Assembly (NCBI RefSeq): GCF_007273535.1
Contig: NZ_RIBP01000004.1
Location: 1-64,000, forward strand
Reading direction: 5' to 3'
From: Niallia circulans
Lineage (GTDB): Bacteria > Bacillota > Bacilli > Bacillales > Cytobacillaceae
Length of the DNA stretch: 64,000 bases
Shown: positions 53,595-62,720 of the stretch, piece by piece
Numbering within the stretch: the first letter of the stretch is position 1
Layout of the letters: every line of letters starts with the position of its first letter
Translations under genes and position numbers: made by a program
Notes under the pieces: model-generated
The model's input: only the letters and a program-made list of their open reading frames with translations
Databases searched by the model: none
Told to the model about the DNA's origin: nothing

Positions 53595-55267
53595 CAGCTC
53601 AATCCGTATTCTTTTATTTTATTATATAGCGTCCCGCGTGAAATTCCTAAAAGATTTGCTGCAGCACTTTTGTTCCCGTATGTTTTTCGCAAAGCTTCTT
53701 CTATTTCTTGTGCTTCATCCAGCTTGGAAAGGGGGCCTGTGGACGACATAACGGTTTCATCTGTATTGTTGCGGATAAGATTTTCTGGCAAATGCTCTAA
53801 GCCTATGCGATCTGTATCATGTAAGACAATAACTCTCTCCACTATGCTGCGCAGCTCCCTTACATTCCCCGGCCAGTCATAATTGCTGAAAAAAGTCATT
53901 ACTTCTTCTCCCATGGAAGGAGGAGCTTTTTTATACTTCGCGCTAAATTCATCAATAGACCTTTCTACAAGTGCAGAAATATCTTCTTTTCTTGTCCTTA
54001 ACGGCGGAATATAAATATGAATAACAGACAGTTTATAGAAAAGCTTTTCATTTAGCTCTCCATCCTTCAGCAGACTTTCAACCGAACTGGAGGCAGATGC
54101 AATAATTCTTGTTGAAGACGTAATTGACTCCGTTCCTCCCACCCGGTAAAAGGAGTTTTCTACTAAGTAGGTGAGCAGCTTCTCTTGTATGAACAAAGGC
54201 ATTTTGTCTATATTTTCAATAAAGATTGTACCATTGATAGCCTGTTCAATTTTACCTGTAATGATGTTTTGCTTTTCTTCTGTAAACGATGCCTTTTCAA
54301 TGCCAAAAAGCTCTATCTCCAGCAATGCCGGCGGAATAATCGAACAATTAATATTAACAAAAGGCCCTGTTGCCTTTGAACCGCCATAATGGATAGCCTG
54401 CGCAAGCATTTCCTTGCCTGAACCTGGTTCACCTGAGATGAGGACAGGTATATCTGCATGCGCCATTTTTTGAGCTATAGTAAGTGATTCTTGAAACTTG
54501 GGACTGCTGCTGTCAAAGGATAAAAATGGATTTATCTTTTGCACGAGCAGTGTCGATGCAGAATCAAGTTCTTCGTTAAGCCGGATCATTTTGGTAATAT
54601 CATGCTCTGAAGCGATACCACCAATTATTTTATTATCAAAAATGACTGGCGTTGCGTTGATTAACACATGCGTGTCAGCATTCGGTCTGTGATATTGGCC
54701 TCTGACCGGGTACCCCTCATTAAGGATATGTTGCAGGACTATTGATTCATCACTAAAATGAGTGCTGATTTTCTTACCGATAATATCTGCTTTTTTTATT
54801 TTATATGTTTCCTCTGCTGTTGTGTTCCAGCAGACGACAATTCCTTCCTCATTAACAGCTGTCACAGAATCGTTTATCGTTTCAGCCAGTGTTTGAAAAT
54901 AAGCAGTAGTTTGTTTATTTTCTGCTTTGAGCATATTTATCCATGCGGCTTCTGTTATAATCCCAACTGGAGCATTGTCCTCAAGCCAAAGCACAGGACG
55001 GCGCCAATCAGCGGCATACGGCATATCGCCTGCTGCTGCAGGCGTACTTGGCAGCCAGGAAAGCTTATTCAGCCAATCGTAAATGCTGGTAGATTCTGCT
55101 CCTAATGCAATTATTTCATATTCATAATTGCCGATTATAAAGTATGTTCCGCCTGTCACAACGACAAAATTATACTCCCGAAGTTTTGATTTTATCTCAG
55201 CTATTGGCGTCTGTTTGTCTGCAACCGCAAAGGAGCGGTCAAGCTGTATTTGTGCACGTTCGAACAT
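53594..55267 (-). CDS. NtrC-like regulator with PAS and degenerate AAA+ domain
   Basis: 557 residues: an N-terminal domain (~1-115) of unclear, CBS-like type, a PAS domain (~122-235), an AAA+ domain (~250-485) and a Fis-type helix-turn-helix (~515-557, NKSAAANLLGISRGTLYNKIKEYG). Walker A is intact (GEPGSGKE, 279-286). The sigma-54 contact loop GAFTGA is ASFTEE (326-331), Walker B GTLFLDEI is GTIFIENI (346-353), and the Arg fingers of REDLYYRL are replaced in NEKLFYKL (406-413). It probably cannot open sigma-54 promoters and may act with sigma-A, as TyrR does. It lies directly after putP, so proline is the likely signal. Confidence 0.85.
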   Translation of the reverse strand: MFERAQIQLDRSFAVADKQTPIAEIKSKLREYNFVVVTGGTYFIIGNYEYEIIALGAESTSIYDWLNKLSWLPSTPAAAGDMPYAADWRRPVLWLEDNAPVGIITEAAWINMLKAENKQTTAYFQTLAETINDSVTAVNEEGIVVCWNTTAEETYKIKKADIIGKKISTHFSDESIVLQHILNEGYPVRGQYHRPNADTHVLINATPVIFDNKIIGGIASEHDITKMIRLNEELDSASTLLVQKINPFLSFDSSSPKFQESLTIAQKMAHADIPVLISGEPGSGKEMLAQAIHYGGSKATGPFVNINCSIIPPALLEIELFGIEKASFTEEKQNIITGKIEQAINGTIFIENIDKMPLFIQEKLLTYLVENSFYRVGGTESITSSTRIIASASSSVESLLKDGELNEKLFYKLSVIHIYIPPLRTRKEDISALVERSIDEFSAKYKKAPPSMGEEVMTFFSNYDWPGNVRELRSIVERVIVLHDTDRIGLEHLPENLIRNNTDETVMSSTGPLSKLDEAQEIEEALRKTYGNKSAAANLLGISRGTLYNKIKEYGLS

Positions 55268-55361
55268 ACTATTACCCTTTCACGCTTTTTTACTAACTTT
55301 ACCATACTCTCAAGTCACATTGCTACAGGTAGATTTAAAGAAAGCTTTGAGTGTATAGAAA

Positions 55362-55391
55362 AAAGCTGACCCAAAATCAAGTCAGCTTTCT
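55362..55391 (-). terminator. Terminator of putP
   Basis: AAAGCTGAC / GTCAGCTTT 9-bp stem with a 10-nt loop, followed on the minus strand by TTTCTATAC. Confidence 0.75.
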
Positions 55392-55403
55392 CGTTATTAA
55401 TTA

Positions 55404-56873
55404 CTATACAGATTGCTTGTATTCGTCAAAGCTCTCTATTTGCTTTGCGTTCGGAGCCTCAGTTAACAAGCTTACAATACAGATGGCAGCAAGACCTACA
55501 ATAAATCCAGGGATAATTTCATAAAGATTATTCTTCAGTACATCAATACTAGCCCAAATGATTACCGTAACTGCTCCGCCAACTATGCCCGCAATTGCTC
55601 CCCATCTGTTCATTCTTTTCCAGCACAAACTCAAGAGAATAACAGGACCAAAGGAAGCTCCAAAGCCTGCCCATGCATAACCTACAAGAGAAAGAATCGA
55701 GCCATTTTTGTTAAAGGCAAGGAGCACAGCAATTACAGAGACAACAAGCACTGCTAATCTACTAATTGCTAAAAGCTCCTTTTCACTTGCCGTTCGTCTG
55801 AAAAATGTCTTGTAAACATCCTCTGTTAAAGAGCTAGCTGTTACTAATAACTGAGATGAAATGGTACTCATAACAGCAGCAAGAATGGCAGCAAGCAGAA
55901 AGCCGGTAATCAGCGGATGAAACAATATCTCACTTAACTTTATAAAAATTGTTTCGGCATCCTTTATCTCCAAGCCTTTCTGTGTAAAGTAGGCAAGCCC
56001 GATAAATCCAGTAAACATCGCACCACCAACAGAAAAGATCATCCAGCCCATACCAATTCTTCTCGCCTTTTTAATCTCTTTCACTGATGAAATCGCCATA
56101 AAACGGACGATAATATGCGGCTGACCAAAATAGCCAAGCCCCCAAGCAAGCAAAGAAATAATGCCAACAACAGTTGTCCCTTTGAAAATATCAAACAGCT
56201 TCGGGTTAATTTCTTTAATTGTGTCAAAGCCCGTACCTAAACCGCCAACCTCCATAATCGTGACAATCGGAACAAGAATAAGGGCCACAACCATAATCAA
56301 GCCTTGCACAAAATCTGTCCAGCTTACAGCCAAAAATCCGCCAAATAGAGTATAGGCAATAACGACTGCGGCAACAATCCAAAGCCCTGCCTGATAATGC
56401 ATACCAAAGGTTGTTTCAAATAATACCCCACCTGACACCATTCCAGATGAAACATAAAACGTGAAAAAGATGATAATAACGAGTCCTGATGTCAGTCGCA
56501 ATATGCTTGATTTATCTTGAAACCTGTTTTCCAAAAAAGCTGGAATTGTCATCGAATTATTGGCTACTTCTGTATAAGCCCTTAAGCGCGGTGCTACATA
56601 AAGCCAATTTAAATATGCTCCTATCGTTAATCCTATCGCAATCCAAGAGGCACTTATCCCTTGTGTGTACATTGCTCCAGGCAGCCCCATAAGCAGCCAG
56701 CCGCTCATATCAGCGGCGCCTGCACTCAATGCAGTAACAGCAGGTCCAAGCGACCTTCCGCCAATCATATAGTCTGATAGATTTGATGTGCGTTTATAAG
56801 CAAAATAGCCAATTATAAGCATTCCAGCCATGTAAATAGCAATCGAAATCAAAATTTGTGTATTCAATCCCAT
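55404..56873 (-). CDS. putP: Sodium/proline symporter (PutP)
   Basis: A 489-residue SSS-family carrier with 13 membrane segments. Marks include SDYMIGGRSLGPAVTALSAGAADMSGWLLMGLPG (~33-66), which lines the sodium and proline sites in PutP, and GYFGQPHIIVRFMA. It imports proline with Na+. The ATG at 56873 abuts a GGGGG run, so the TTG two codons later (56867) may be the true start. It follows the proline dehydrogenase and P5C dehydrogenase genes in one direction. Confidence 0.93.
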   Translation of the reverse strand: MGLNTQILISIAIYMAGMLIIGYFAYKRTSNLSDYMIGGRSLGPAVTALSAGAADMSGWLLMGLPGAMYTQGISASWIAIGLTIGAYLNWLYVAPRLRAYTEVANNSMTIPAFLENRFQDKSSILRLTSGLVIIIFFTFYVSSGMVSGGVLFETTFGMHYQAGLWIVAAVVIAYTLFGGFLAVSWTDFVQGLIMVVALILVPIVTIMEVGGLGTGFDTIKEINPKLFDIFKGTTVVGIISLLAWGLGYFGQPHIIVRFMAISSVKEIKKARRIGMGWMIFSVGGAMFTGFIGLAYFTQKGLEIKDAETIFIKLSEILFHPLITGFLLAAILAAVMSTISSQLLVTASSLTEDVYKTFFRRTASEKELLAISRLAVLVVSVIAVLLAFNKNGSILSLVGYAWAGFGASFGPVILLSLCWKRMNRWGAIAGIVGGAVTVIIWASIDVLKNNLYEIIPGFIVGLAAICIVSLLTEAPNAKQIESFDEYKQSV

Positions 56874-57006
56874 CCCCCGTTCTCTTTTCTAAGAAGTCCT
56901 TTTATCTCCGTCTGATTCTTTTCGATTTCCGAATATTCATTCTTTTGTAGGTAGAAAATCAGAAAAAACCTTTAGCGATTATGTATTTTTCTATTTTTTC
57001 GCTTAA

Positions 57007-57041
57007 TAGGAGATGCACATTCAAAAAGCACATCTCCTAGT
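57007..57041 (-). terminator. Terminator of P5C dehydrogenase gene
   Basis: TAGGAGATG / CATCTCCTA stem, just past the stop. Confidence 0.7.
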
Positions 57042-57055
57042 CTATTATTTTTATA

Positions 57056-58624
57056 TTATTTTTTTCGAGATGTCAACTTCGCTTGAGTAAATAATAGCAA
57101 ATAATCGAAGCCGCCAGCTTTCGAATCAGTCCCTGACATGTTGAAACCACCGAACGGATTAGCACCTACAAGTGCCCCAGTACATTTTTTATTAATATAT
57201 AAATTTCCACAGTGCATATTTTCATGAGCATAATCAATTCTGCTTGCTTCCTTGGAATGATACGCCCCTGTTAAACCGTATTCCGTATTGTTGTATATGT
57301 CGATCGCTTCCTGCCAATCAGCTGCTTTAGCAATAGCCAGAACAGGACCGAATATTTCTTCCTGCATAATGCGTGCCTGCGGGCTCACATCAGCAAATAT
57401 AGTTGGCTCTATATAAAAACCGTTGCCGTCTGCACGCTTCCCTCCCGTAAGTAATGCCCCTTCTGTTTTGCCAATGTCGATATAGCCCATGATCTTATCA
57501 AATGACTTTTTATCGATGACAGGACCGATTGCATAATTCTTCTCTGGCAGACCAATCGGAAGTTTTTTTGTTAATTCCACTACCTTTTTGACCACTTCAT
57601 CGTAAGCGGACTGTACAATAATTGCTCGTGAGCCTGCAGAGCATTTCTGCCCTTGGTATCCGTAAGCAGAAGCAACAATCGCAGCTGCTGCAGCGTCCAG
57701 GTCAGCTGTCTCATCAACAACTATTCCATCTTTCCCGCCCATTTCAGCAATGACACGCTTAAGCCAAATCTGCCCCTCTTGTACCTTTGCCGCTCTTTCA
57801 TAAATTCTACAACCAACTGCTCTTGATCCTGTAAACGAGATAAACCTTGTTTTCGGGTGCTCGACTAAATACTCGCCAACCTCGATGCCATCACCAGGCA
57901 GATAGTTCAACACACCTGCAGGCAAACCAACCTCCTCCATCAATTCAACGAACTTCGCAGCAATGACAGGGGTAGCATCAGCAGGCTTTAGAATAACCGT
58001 ATTACCAGAGACAATGGCAGCAACTGTCGTTCCAGCCATAATCGCCAGCGGAAAATTAAACGGTGATATCACAATACCGACACCTAACGGGATATATGTG
58101 ATTTGATTATCATCGCCTTCAATCTTAGTAAGTGGCTGGTGCACACTGGTTTGACTTAACCGAATCATTTCTCGTCCGTAAAATTCAAGAAAGTCAATTG
58201 CCTCAGCAGTATCAGCATCTGCCTCCACCCAGTTTTTTCCTGACTCATAAACAAGATAAGATGAAAACTCATGCTTCCGTTCTCTCATCAACTCAGCAGC
58301 CTTAAACAAGTAAGCGGCACGCTCTGCGGGAGCAACCTTTTTCCACGTTTCAAATGCTGCTAATGCTGTTTGCATCGCTTTTTCTGCTAGGTTAGTAGAT
58401 CCTTTGCTGACAGTGCCTACTACTTCGTCAACATTACCTGGATTCACAGAGACTATTTCTTCCTCCACGAAAAGCTTTTCACTGCCGATAATGATTGGAT
58501 ACTTCTTCCCAAAGCCCTCTCGTACTCTTGCTAACGCAGCATGCATTGCCGTCTTATTTTCCTCTGCAGTAAAATCAGTCAATGCCTCATTTTTGAAAGT
58601 TGTGTATGGTGCAGTTGTCGTCAT
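57056..58624 (-). CDS. pruA: 1-pyrroline-5-carboxylate dehydrogenase
   Basis: 522 residues of the aldehyde dehydrogenase superfamily, P5C dehydrogenase group (RocA/PruA/PutC). It oxidises glutamate semialdehyde to glutamate with NAD+. The catalytic Cys is in GQKCSAGSR (~325), the general base Glu in AEMGGKD (~290), and FNFPLAI and FTGSRAVG belong to the NAD-binding part. GGAG lies 11 nt before the ATG. The proline dehydrogenase gene ends 51 nt upstream, so the two steps of proline breakdown are cotranscribed. Confidence 0.94.
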   Translation of the reverse strand: MTTTAPYTTFKNEALTDFTAEENKTAMHAALARVREGFGKKYPIIIGSEKLFVEEEIVSVNPGNVDEVVGTVSKGSTNLAEKAMQTALAAFETWKKVAPAERAAYLFKAAELMRERKHEFSSYLVYESGKNWVEADADTAEAIDFLEFYGREMIRLSQTSVHQPLTKIEGDDNQITYIPLGVGIVISPFNFPLAIMAGTTVAAIVSGNTVILKPADATPVIAAKFVELMEEVGLPAGVLNYLPGDGIEVGEYLVEHPKTRFISFTGSRAVGCRIYERAAKVQEGQIWLKRVIAEMGGKDGIVVDETADLDAAAAAIVASAYGYQGQKCSAGSRAIIVQSAYDEVVKKVVELTKKLPIGLPEKNYAIGPVIDKKSFDKIMGYIDIGKTEGALLTGGKRADGNGFYIEPTIFADVSPQARIMQEEIFGPVLAIAKAADWQEAIDIYNNTEYGLTGAYHSKEASRIDYAHENMHCGNLYINKKCTGALVGANPFGGFNMSGTDSKAGGFDYLLLFTQAKLTSRKK

Positions 58625-58675
58625 AATAGTTCAGTCTCCTTTATTATTGTTTTTATGAAAAACATTGAAAGACAC

Positions 58676-59596
58676 TTACTTAAATAAATTCTTGACGATA
58701 AACCAAACGTTTGCTGGTCTTTCTGCGAGCCTTCTCATAAAATAACCAAACCAGTCAATACCGTAAGGAACATAAATCCTGACCTTAAAGCCTTCCTTCA
58801 CAAGTCTGTCCTGAAGGTCCTCACAGATTCCAAAAAGCATTTGAAATTCAAATTGGTCCTTATGAATGCCATATTCGTTCACAACCGATTTTGTGAAGTC
58901 TACCATTGCCTCATCATGTGTTGCCACAGCTGCATAGTTACCGTTCAGCAAATGCTGCTTAATGATTTTTTGGAAATTTTCATCGACATCCTTTTTTTCT
59001 GGAAAAGCAACACTTGGTGATTCTTTATAAGCTCCCTTCACAAGACGAAGGTTAGCATGGAGATCATTTAAGTCTGCTATATCTGCTTCGGTCCTGTACA
59101 AATACGCTTGCAGAACAATACCGACATTATCATATTCCTGACGGAGCTCCTTATAAATATTGATTGATTCCTGACAATGACCATAATCCTCCATATCGAT
59201 TCTTACAAAATTTCCGTATGACTTTGCACGGTCGAGGATATTACGCATATTCTTCATGCATAATTCCCTGTTAATATCTAATCCGAGCGATGTCATTTTT
59301 AAGGATAAATTTGATTTGGCCTGTGCCTCCGCAATTGCATCCAATGTTTGGATACACATCGCAGCTGATTCAACAGCCTCTGCCTCTGTCGAAATAAATT
59401 CACCAAGATGGTCCAATGTCACGACCTTGCCTTCTTTGTTTAATTTTTTTACAGCATCAATGGCCATATTGATTGACTCTCCTGCAACGAATCTTGCTGC
59501 ACCCAATCGAAGTCCATATCTTTTTGCAAGTTTATTGGCTGGCTGATTTTTTGCTAATGATTGAAACATATTCCTCATAAGCACTTCCATTTTCAT
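58676..59596 (-). CDS. Proline dehydrogenase (monofunctional)
   Basis: A 306-residue FAD-dependent TIM-barrel enzyme that oxidises proline to 1-pyrroline-5-carboxylate and passes electrons to quinone. Conserved stretches include RIDMEDYGHC, LRLVKGAYKES, and the C-terminal DWFGYFMRRLAERPAN helix whose Tyr and two Arg bind proline. B. subtilis homologues are PutB and FadM/YcgM. AAGGAGG lies 5 nt before the ATG. First gene of the proline cluster. Confidence 0.94.
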   Translation of the reverse strand: MKMEVLMRNMFQSLAKNQPANKLAKRYGLRLGAARFVAGESINMAIDAVKKLNKEGKVVTLDHLGEFISTEAEAVESAAMCIQTLDAIAEAQAKSNLSLKMTSLGLDINRELCMKNMRNILDRAKSYGNFVRIDMEDYGHCQESINIYKELRQEYDNVGIVLQAYLYRTEADIADLNDLHANLRLVKGAYKESPSVAFPEKKDVDENFQKIIKQHLLNGNYAAVATHDEAMVDFTKSVVNEYGIHKDQFEFQMLFGICEDLQDRLVKEGFKVRIYVPYGIDWFGYFMRRLAERPANVWFIVKNLFK

Positions 59597-59833
59597 TCAA
59601 TCCTCCTTGTTATCAAGCCTCTTGCTTCATTTTATTCATGCTGACGGCAAAAATTACTCCTTCTTTTAACATAAGTGTTCAATTTGTTTCATGTTTGTAC
59701 AATGTTGTCTACTTAATCAGATTATATAATATAATTATGCAGAATTGTATAAAATAGTAAGGATTTCTAACATATTTTTTTCTTTTTTACAATGAATATA
59801 TTATTTACCTTATATCCCCTTAATACTGTCGAC
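59597..59833. other. Upstream region of proline dehydrogenase
   Basis: AT-rich gap. I find no -24/-12 sigma-54 motif (TGGCAC-N5-TTGCA), which is notable given the NtrC-like regulator in the cluster. A TTGTACAA palindrome at 59694-59701 and a TATAAT-like box near 59725 are possible promoter or operator parts, but weak. Confidence 0.4.
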
Positions 59834-59838
59834 ATAAA

Positions 59839-59871
59839 AAAAGGGACACAGACAAATCTGCATCCCTTTTA
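59839..59871 (-). terminator. Terminator of solute-binding protein gene
   Basis: AAAAGGGA / TCCCTTTT outer stem with an inner CAGA/TCTG pair, followed by TTTTTTATG on the minus strand. Confidence 0.75.
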
Positions 59872-59913
59872 ACCTAGTTTCTTCTATATTATATATTCCC
59901 TGCAATGACTGAC

Positions 59914-60684
59914 CTATTCCAGCCCACCAAACCATTTAGAAACAAGCTCATCCAATTTTCCATTTTCTTTCATAACAGCTAATTCTTTGTTAAACTCTTC
60001 TGTAAAATCACTGTCCTTTTGAAAAGCAATGGAAGCCCCGATTGTTTCATTATTAGGTACAGAGATGACCTTTAAATTGTCATTGTTCTTTAAGTAGCCT
60101 TTAGAAACAGCATCTTCCATCAATACTCCATCAAAACGACCACTCTTCAATTCCTCCACCAAGTCAGGTACTCTGTCTCTGGTTTCGACTTTAAAGTCCA
60201 CTTCCTTCTGCAGTTCTTCTGCTTTATCTGCTTGAATCGAACCGATTTGCACTCCAACTGTTTTCCCTTTAATATCTTCAAATGACTGAACATCCCCATC
60301 TTTAGCAACAACCATTAAAATATCGCTTCGGAAATAAGAGTCTGTGAAATCGACATTTTTACTGCGCTCAGGAGTTGGCTCCATCCCTGCCATAACGAAA
60401 TCAACCTTTCCAGATTGCAGTGATGTAATCAATCCACTAAAATCCATATCCTTCACAACAATTTCATATCCAAGCTTCTCACCAAGCGCCATAGCAAGAT
60501 CAACATCAAAACCGATAATATCCTCGCTAGTCGCCGTATCAATATACTCAAACGGAGAGTAATCAGCCGACGTTCCCATCACCAATTGCTTCTTATCCCC
60601 ATCCCCGCCAGACGCACTTTTACCACAAGCAGCTAACAGCATACAAACTACCAGCAAAACAATCCCCAAAACTCTTTTCTTCAA
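59914..60684 (-). CDS. Orphan amino-acid ABC transporter substrate-binding lipoprotein
   Basis: 256 residues from TTG 60684, with GGAGGGG 6 nt upstream; an ATG seven codons earlier has the ribosome site inside its frame. A signal peptide with lipobox LLAAC anchors it outside the membrane. The family 3 solute-binding fold (GTSADYSPFEY, IIGFDVDLA, GKVDFVMAGMEPTPERSKNVDFT) binds polar amino acids. No permease or ATPase gene is adjacent and a terminator follows, so it is an orphan that must pair with a transporter elsewhere. Its place after the proline genes does not prove a link. Confidence 0.88.
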   Translation of the reverse strand: MKKRVLGIVLLVVCMLLAACGKSASGGDGDKKQLVMGTSADYSPFEYIDTATSEDIIGFDVDLAMALGEKLGYEIVVKDMDFSGLITSLQSGKVDFVMAGMEPTPERSKNVDFTDSYFRSDILMVVAKDGDVQSFEDIKGKTVGVQIGSIQADKAEELQKEVDFKVETRDRVPDLVEELKSGRFDGVLMEDAVSKGYLKNNDNLKVISVPNNETIGASIAFQKDSDFTEEFNKELAVMKENGKLDELVSKWFGGLE

Positions 60685-60780
60685 AAAAACCCCTCCATCC
60701 AGCACATATGTATCTTATAATACGTTTTATGACGTTTCACTTATTTATACAACTTTCCAACAACATAGTCAACATATTAT

Positions 60781-60965
60781 TAGAATATACAGAAAAGTGT
60801 AGGGCGATTGTTTAGCGACGGAGAAACTGGAAGGCCTCGACTGAGATAAAGGAAACACACCGAACGATAGTGAGGTGATGTTGACTTATCCCAGGGAGAA
60901 GTGTGAAGTCCAATAGGCGCTTGGGTTTCGGCGACATGCATAAGACCACAGCCCTCGACCGCTCT
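60781..60965. repeat. Structured intergenic repeat element
   Basis: A roughly 185-bp non-coding block richer in GC than its surroundings. Nested pairings are visible on the plus strand: GATAA (60846 region) with TTATC (60896 region), and inside it AACACACC with GGTGATGTT, making a long hairpin around GAACGATAGTGA. The text resembles an intergenic family seen in several Bacillaceae (ACTGAGATAAAGGAAACACACC ... GTGAAGTCCAATAGGCGCTTGGG). Function unknown; a structured RNA or a mobile repeat are both possible. Confidence 0.5.
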
Positions 60966-60983
60966 CATCGCAAATCAACAAAA

Positions 60984-61011
60984 AAGCAATCTTCCCACGA
61001 AGATTGCTTCA
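60984..61011 (-). terminator. Terminator of GntR regulator gene
   Basis: AAGCAATCTT / AAGATTGCTT 10-bp stem with a 6-nt loop, followed by TTTTTGTTG on the minus strand. Confidence 0.85.
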
Positions 61012-61014
61012 TTA

Positions 61015-61725
61015 TTAAAAAGAGAATTTATAGCGTTCGCCAATAATATACTGTTTACCTAAATAAACCGGGATATCACCATCAGAGACAACTGTTTCTA
61101 AATAGAAAAGCGGTTCTCCCACTGTAACATCAAGCAATGGTGCTTCTTTTTCAGAGGCTCTGGCTATTTCCAAGGAGGTTTCACCTGCATTATTAAGGTT
61201 GATATTGTATTTTTCCTGGAGCAGCTCGTAAAGGGAGCCGTCGAGATTTTCTTCTAGTAAAAATTTATACCGTTTAAAGGAATAGAAGTTATTTTCGAGC
61301 ATAAGCGGCAGATTATCTGCAAATCGGACTCTTTGGATGTGAATAAGCTGGTCATCTGCTTCTAGCATCAGCCGTTCTTGTTCATTTGTGTCCGCGTCGA
61401 TTATTTCTTTTTTAATAACCTTGCTTGTTACTTTTAAGCCATATGCTTCACAAGAAGCAGTAAAGCTTTTTAAATGGAGAATTTTCCTGTCGATTTTCTG
61501 TGTTTGGACAAATGTCCCTTTTCCTTGCTTTTTAACAAGATATCCTTCTTCAACCAGCTCGGTGATTGCCTTACGGACAGTAACTCTGCTTATATTATAT
61601 TTATCGCTGAGCTCTACCTCTGTCGGAATCTTGTCACCAGCCTTCAAGCGGTTAGCAGTAATCTCTGTACGCAACGTTTCTTTCAGCTGAATATACAGAG
61701 GGACACGGTTCTCTTGCTTAATCAT
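61015..61725 (-). CDS. GntR-family regulator, HutC subfamily (FrlR-like)
   Basis: About 236 residues. The N-terminal winged helix-turn-helix (~8-70) includes GDKIPTEVELSDKYNISRVTVRKAITELVEEGYL. The C-terminal UTRA domain, a sugar-phosphate-type sensor, covers ~90-230. I choose ATG 61725, with GGGTG 8 nt upstream; GTG 61737 is in frame. It lies after the FrlD-like kinase and FrlB-like deglycase genes, so it resembles FrlR, which senses fructoselysine-6-phosphate or a related compound. Confidence 0.87.
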   Translation of the reverse strand: MIKQENRVPLYIQLKETLRTEITANRLKAGDKIPTEVELSDKYNISRVTVRKAITELVEEGYLVKKQGKGTFVQTQKIDRKILHLKSFTASCEAYGLKVTSKVIKKEIIDADTNEQERLMLEADDQLIHIQRVRFADNLPLMLENNFYSFKRYKFLLEENLDGSLYELLQEKYNINLNNAGETSLEIARASEKEAPLLDVTVGEPLFYLETVVSDGDIPVYLGKQYIIGERYKFSF

Positions 61726-61803
61726 TTTTGCTGTCACCCACTATTTCATTCATTTACTCCAAGGATAACAAAGACGTGGCGATAAATAAATCATTTATCC
61801 GCA

Positions 61804-62622
61804 TTAATATGCCTTCCCGTATCCAAATGCACCTTCTACAAGACAAGACGAAGCGGCAAATTCTGCCCCTTTAGCAAGTGCAGCTTCTATGCCATCTTGT
61901 TCATTTTGCAGAAGATGAACAAGAAACGCAGTCAAAAAGGAGTCTCCTGCACCTAATGTATCAACAGCCTCAACCAGCTTTGGCTTTTGCTTATAAAAAC
62001 TGTTTCCATCATATAGAAGCGCTCCGTCTGCTCCCATTGTCGCAACCGCTAAATTATTTCCCAAAGAAACCATTCTCTTTAAAGTATCCTTAGCCTCTGC
62101 TTCCGATAAATGGCTGCAGGACAGAAAGCTGAAATCAACATATGGACCAATTTCAGCCAGATACTCTTTTGTAAAATCGTCAGAGAAATCAAAAGAAATA
62201 GGCACTCCTGCAGCTCTTAGCTTCGGCATAACCTCTTCCATATAGCTATACTTGCTTGTATGCAGCAAGTCAAAGGATTGAATATACTTCATATCCTCCT
62301 CCTCTAATTGGAGCTTATGATATTGTCTGATACCACCTTCATTACTTTCCAAAAATACTCGGTCACCGTTCTCGAGGCCAACGAGAGCATATCCGCTCTC
62401 CCCTTCGATATCCTTACAATGGCTTGTATCAATCTCCAATTCTTGTAATACAGCCTTAATATGATTTGCTTCACCATCTGTGCCGAAAATACCTAAATAA
62501 GCAGCATTCTCCCCAAGCAGTTGTGCATAAACACTGAAGTTCAGCGCATTTCCCCCTGGATACATTACTCTTTTATACGTATATTTATCAACAACATTAT
62601 CGCCAATCCCCAATACCCTCAT
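61804..62622 (-). CDS. frlD: PfkB-family sugar kinase (fructoselysine 6-kinase, FrlD-like)
   Basis: 272 residues of the ribokinase/PfkB family. The signature near the C-terminus reads DTLGAGDSFLTAFL, with the catalytic Asp and the anion hole GAGD. N-terminal YPGGNALNFSVYAQLLG binds sugar. With an FrlB homologue beside it, the likely reaction is ATP-dependent 6-phosphorylation of fructoselysine or another Amadori product. AGGAGGG lies 5 nt before the ATG. The exact Amadori substrate is uncertain. Confidence 0.85.
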   Translation of the reverse strand: MRVLGIGDNVVDKYTYKRVMYPGGNALNFSVYAQLLGENAAYLGIFGTDGEANHIKAVLQELEIDTSHCKDIEGESGYALVGLENGDRVFLESNEGGIRQYHKLQLEEEDMKYIQSFDLLHTSKYSYMEEVMPKLRAAGVPISFDFSDDFTKEYLAEIGPYVDFSFLSCSHLSEAEAKDTLKRMVSLGNNLAVATMGADGALLYDGNSFYKQKPKLVEAVDTLGAGDSFLTAFLVHLLQNEQDGIEAALAKGAEFAASSCLVEGAFGYGKAY

Positions 62623-62720
62623 GAAATCCCTCCTCTATGCTGTATATGTACTGTACACCGATTATACAATAGTGAACAATTAATTAATCAACAATGTCTA
62701 AAGAAAAGCCAGCTGTTCAT

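Noticed and set aside
59597..59833. Possible sigma-54 promoter upstream of proline dehydrogenase
   Set aside because: No GG-N10-GC spacing of the -24/-12 type was found, and the linked regulator lacks GAFTGA.
60780..60968. 62-codon minus-strand frame
   Set aside because: It lies entirely within the structured repeat; the open frame is explained by the repeat's composition.
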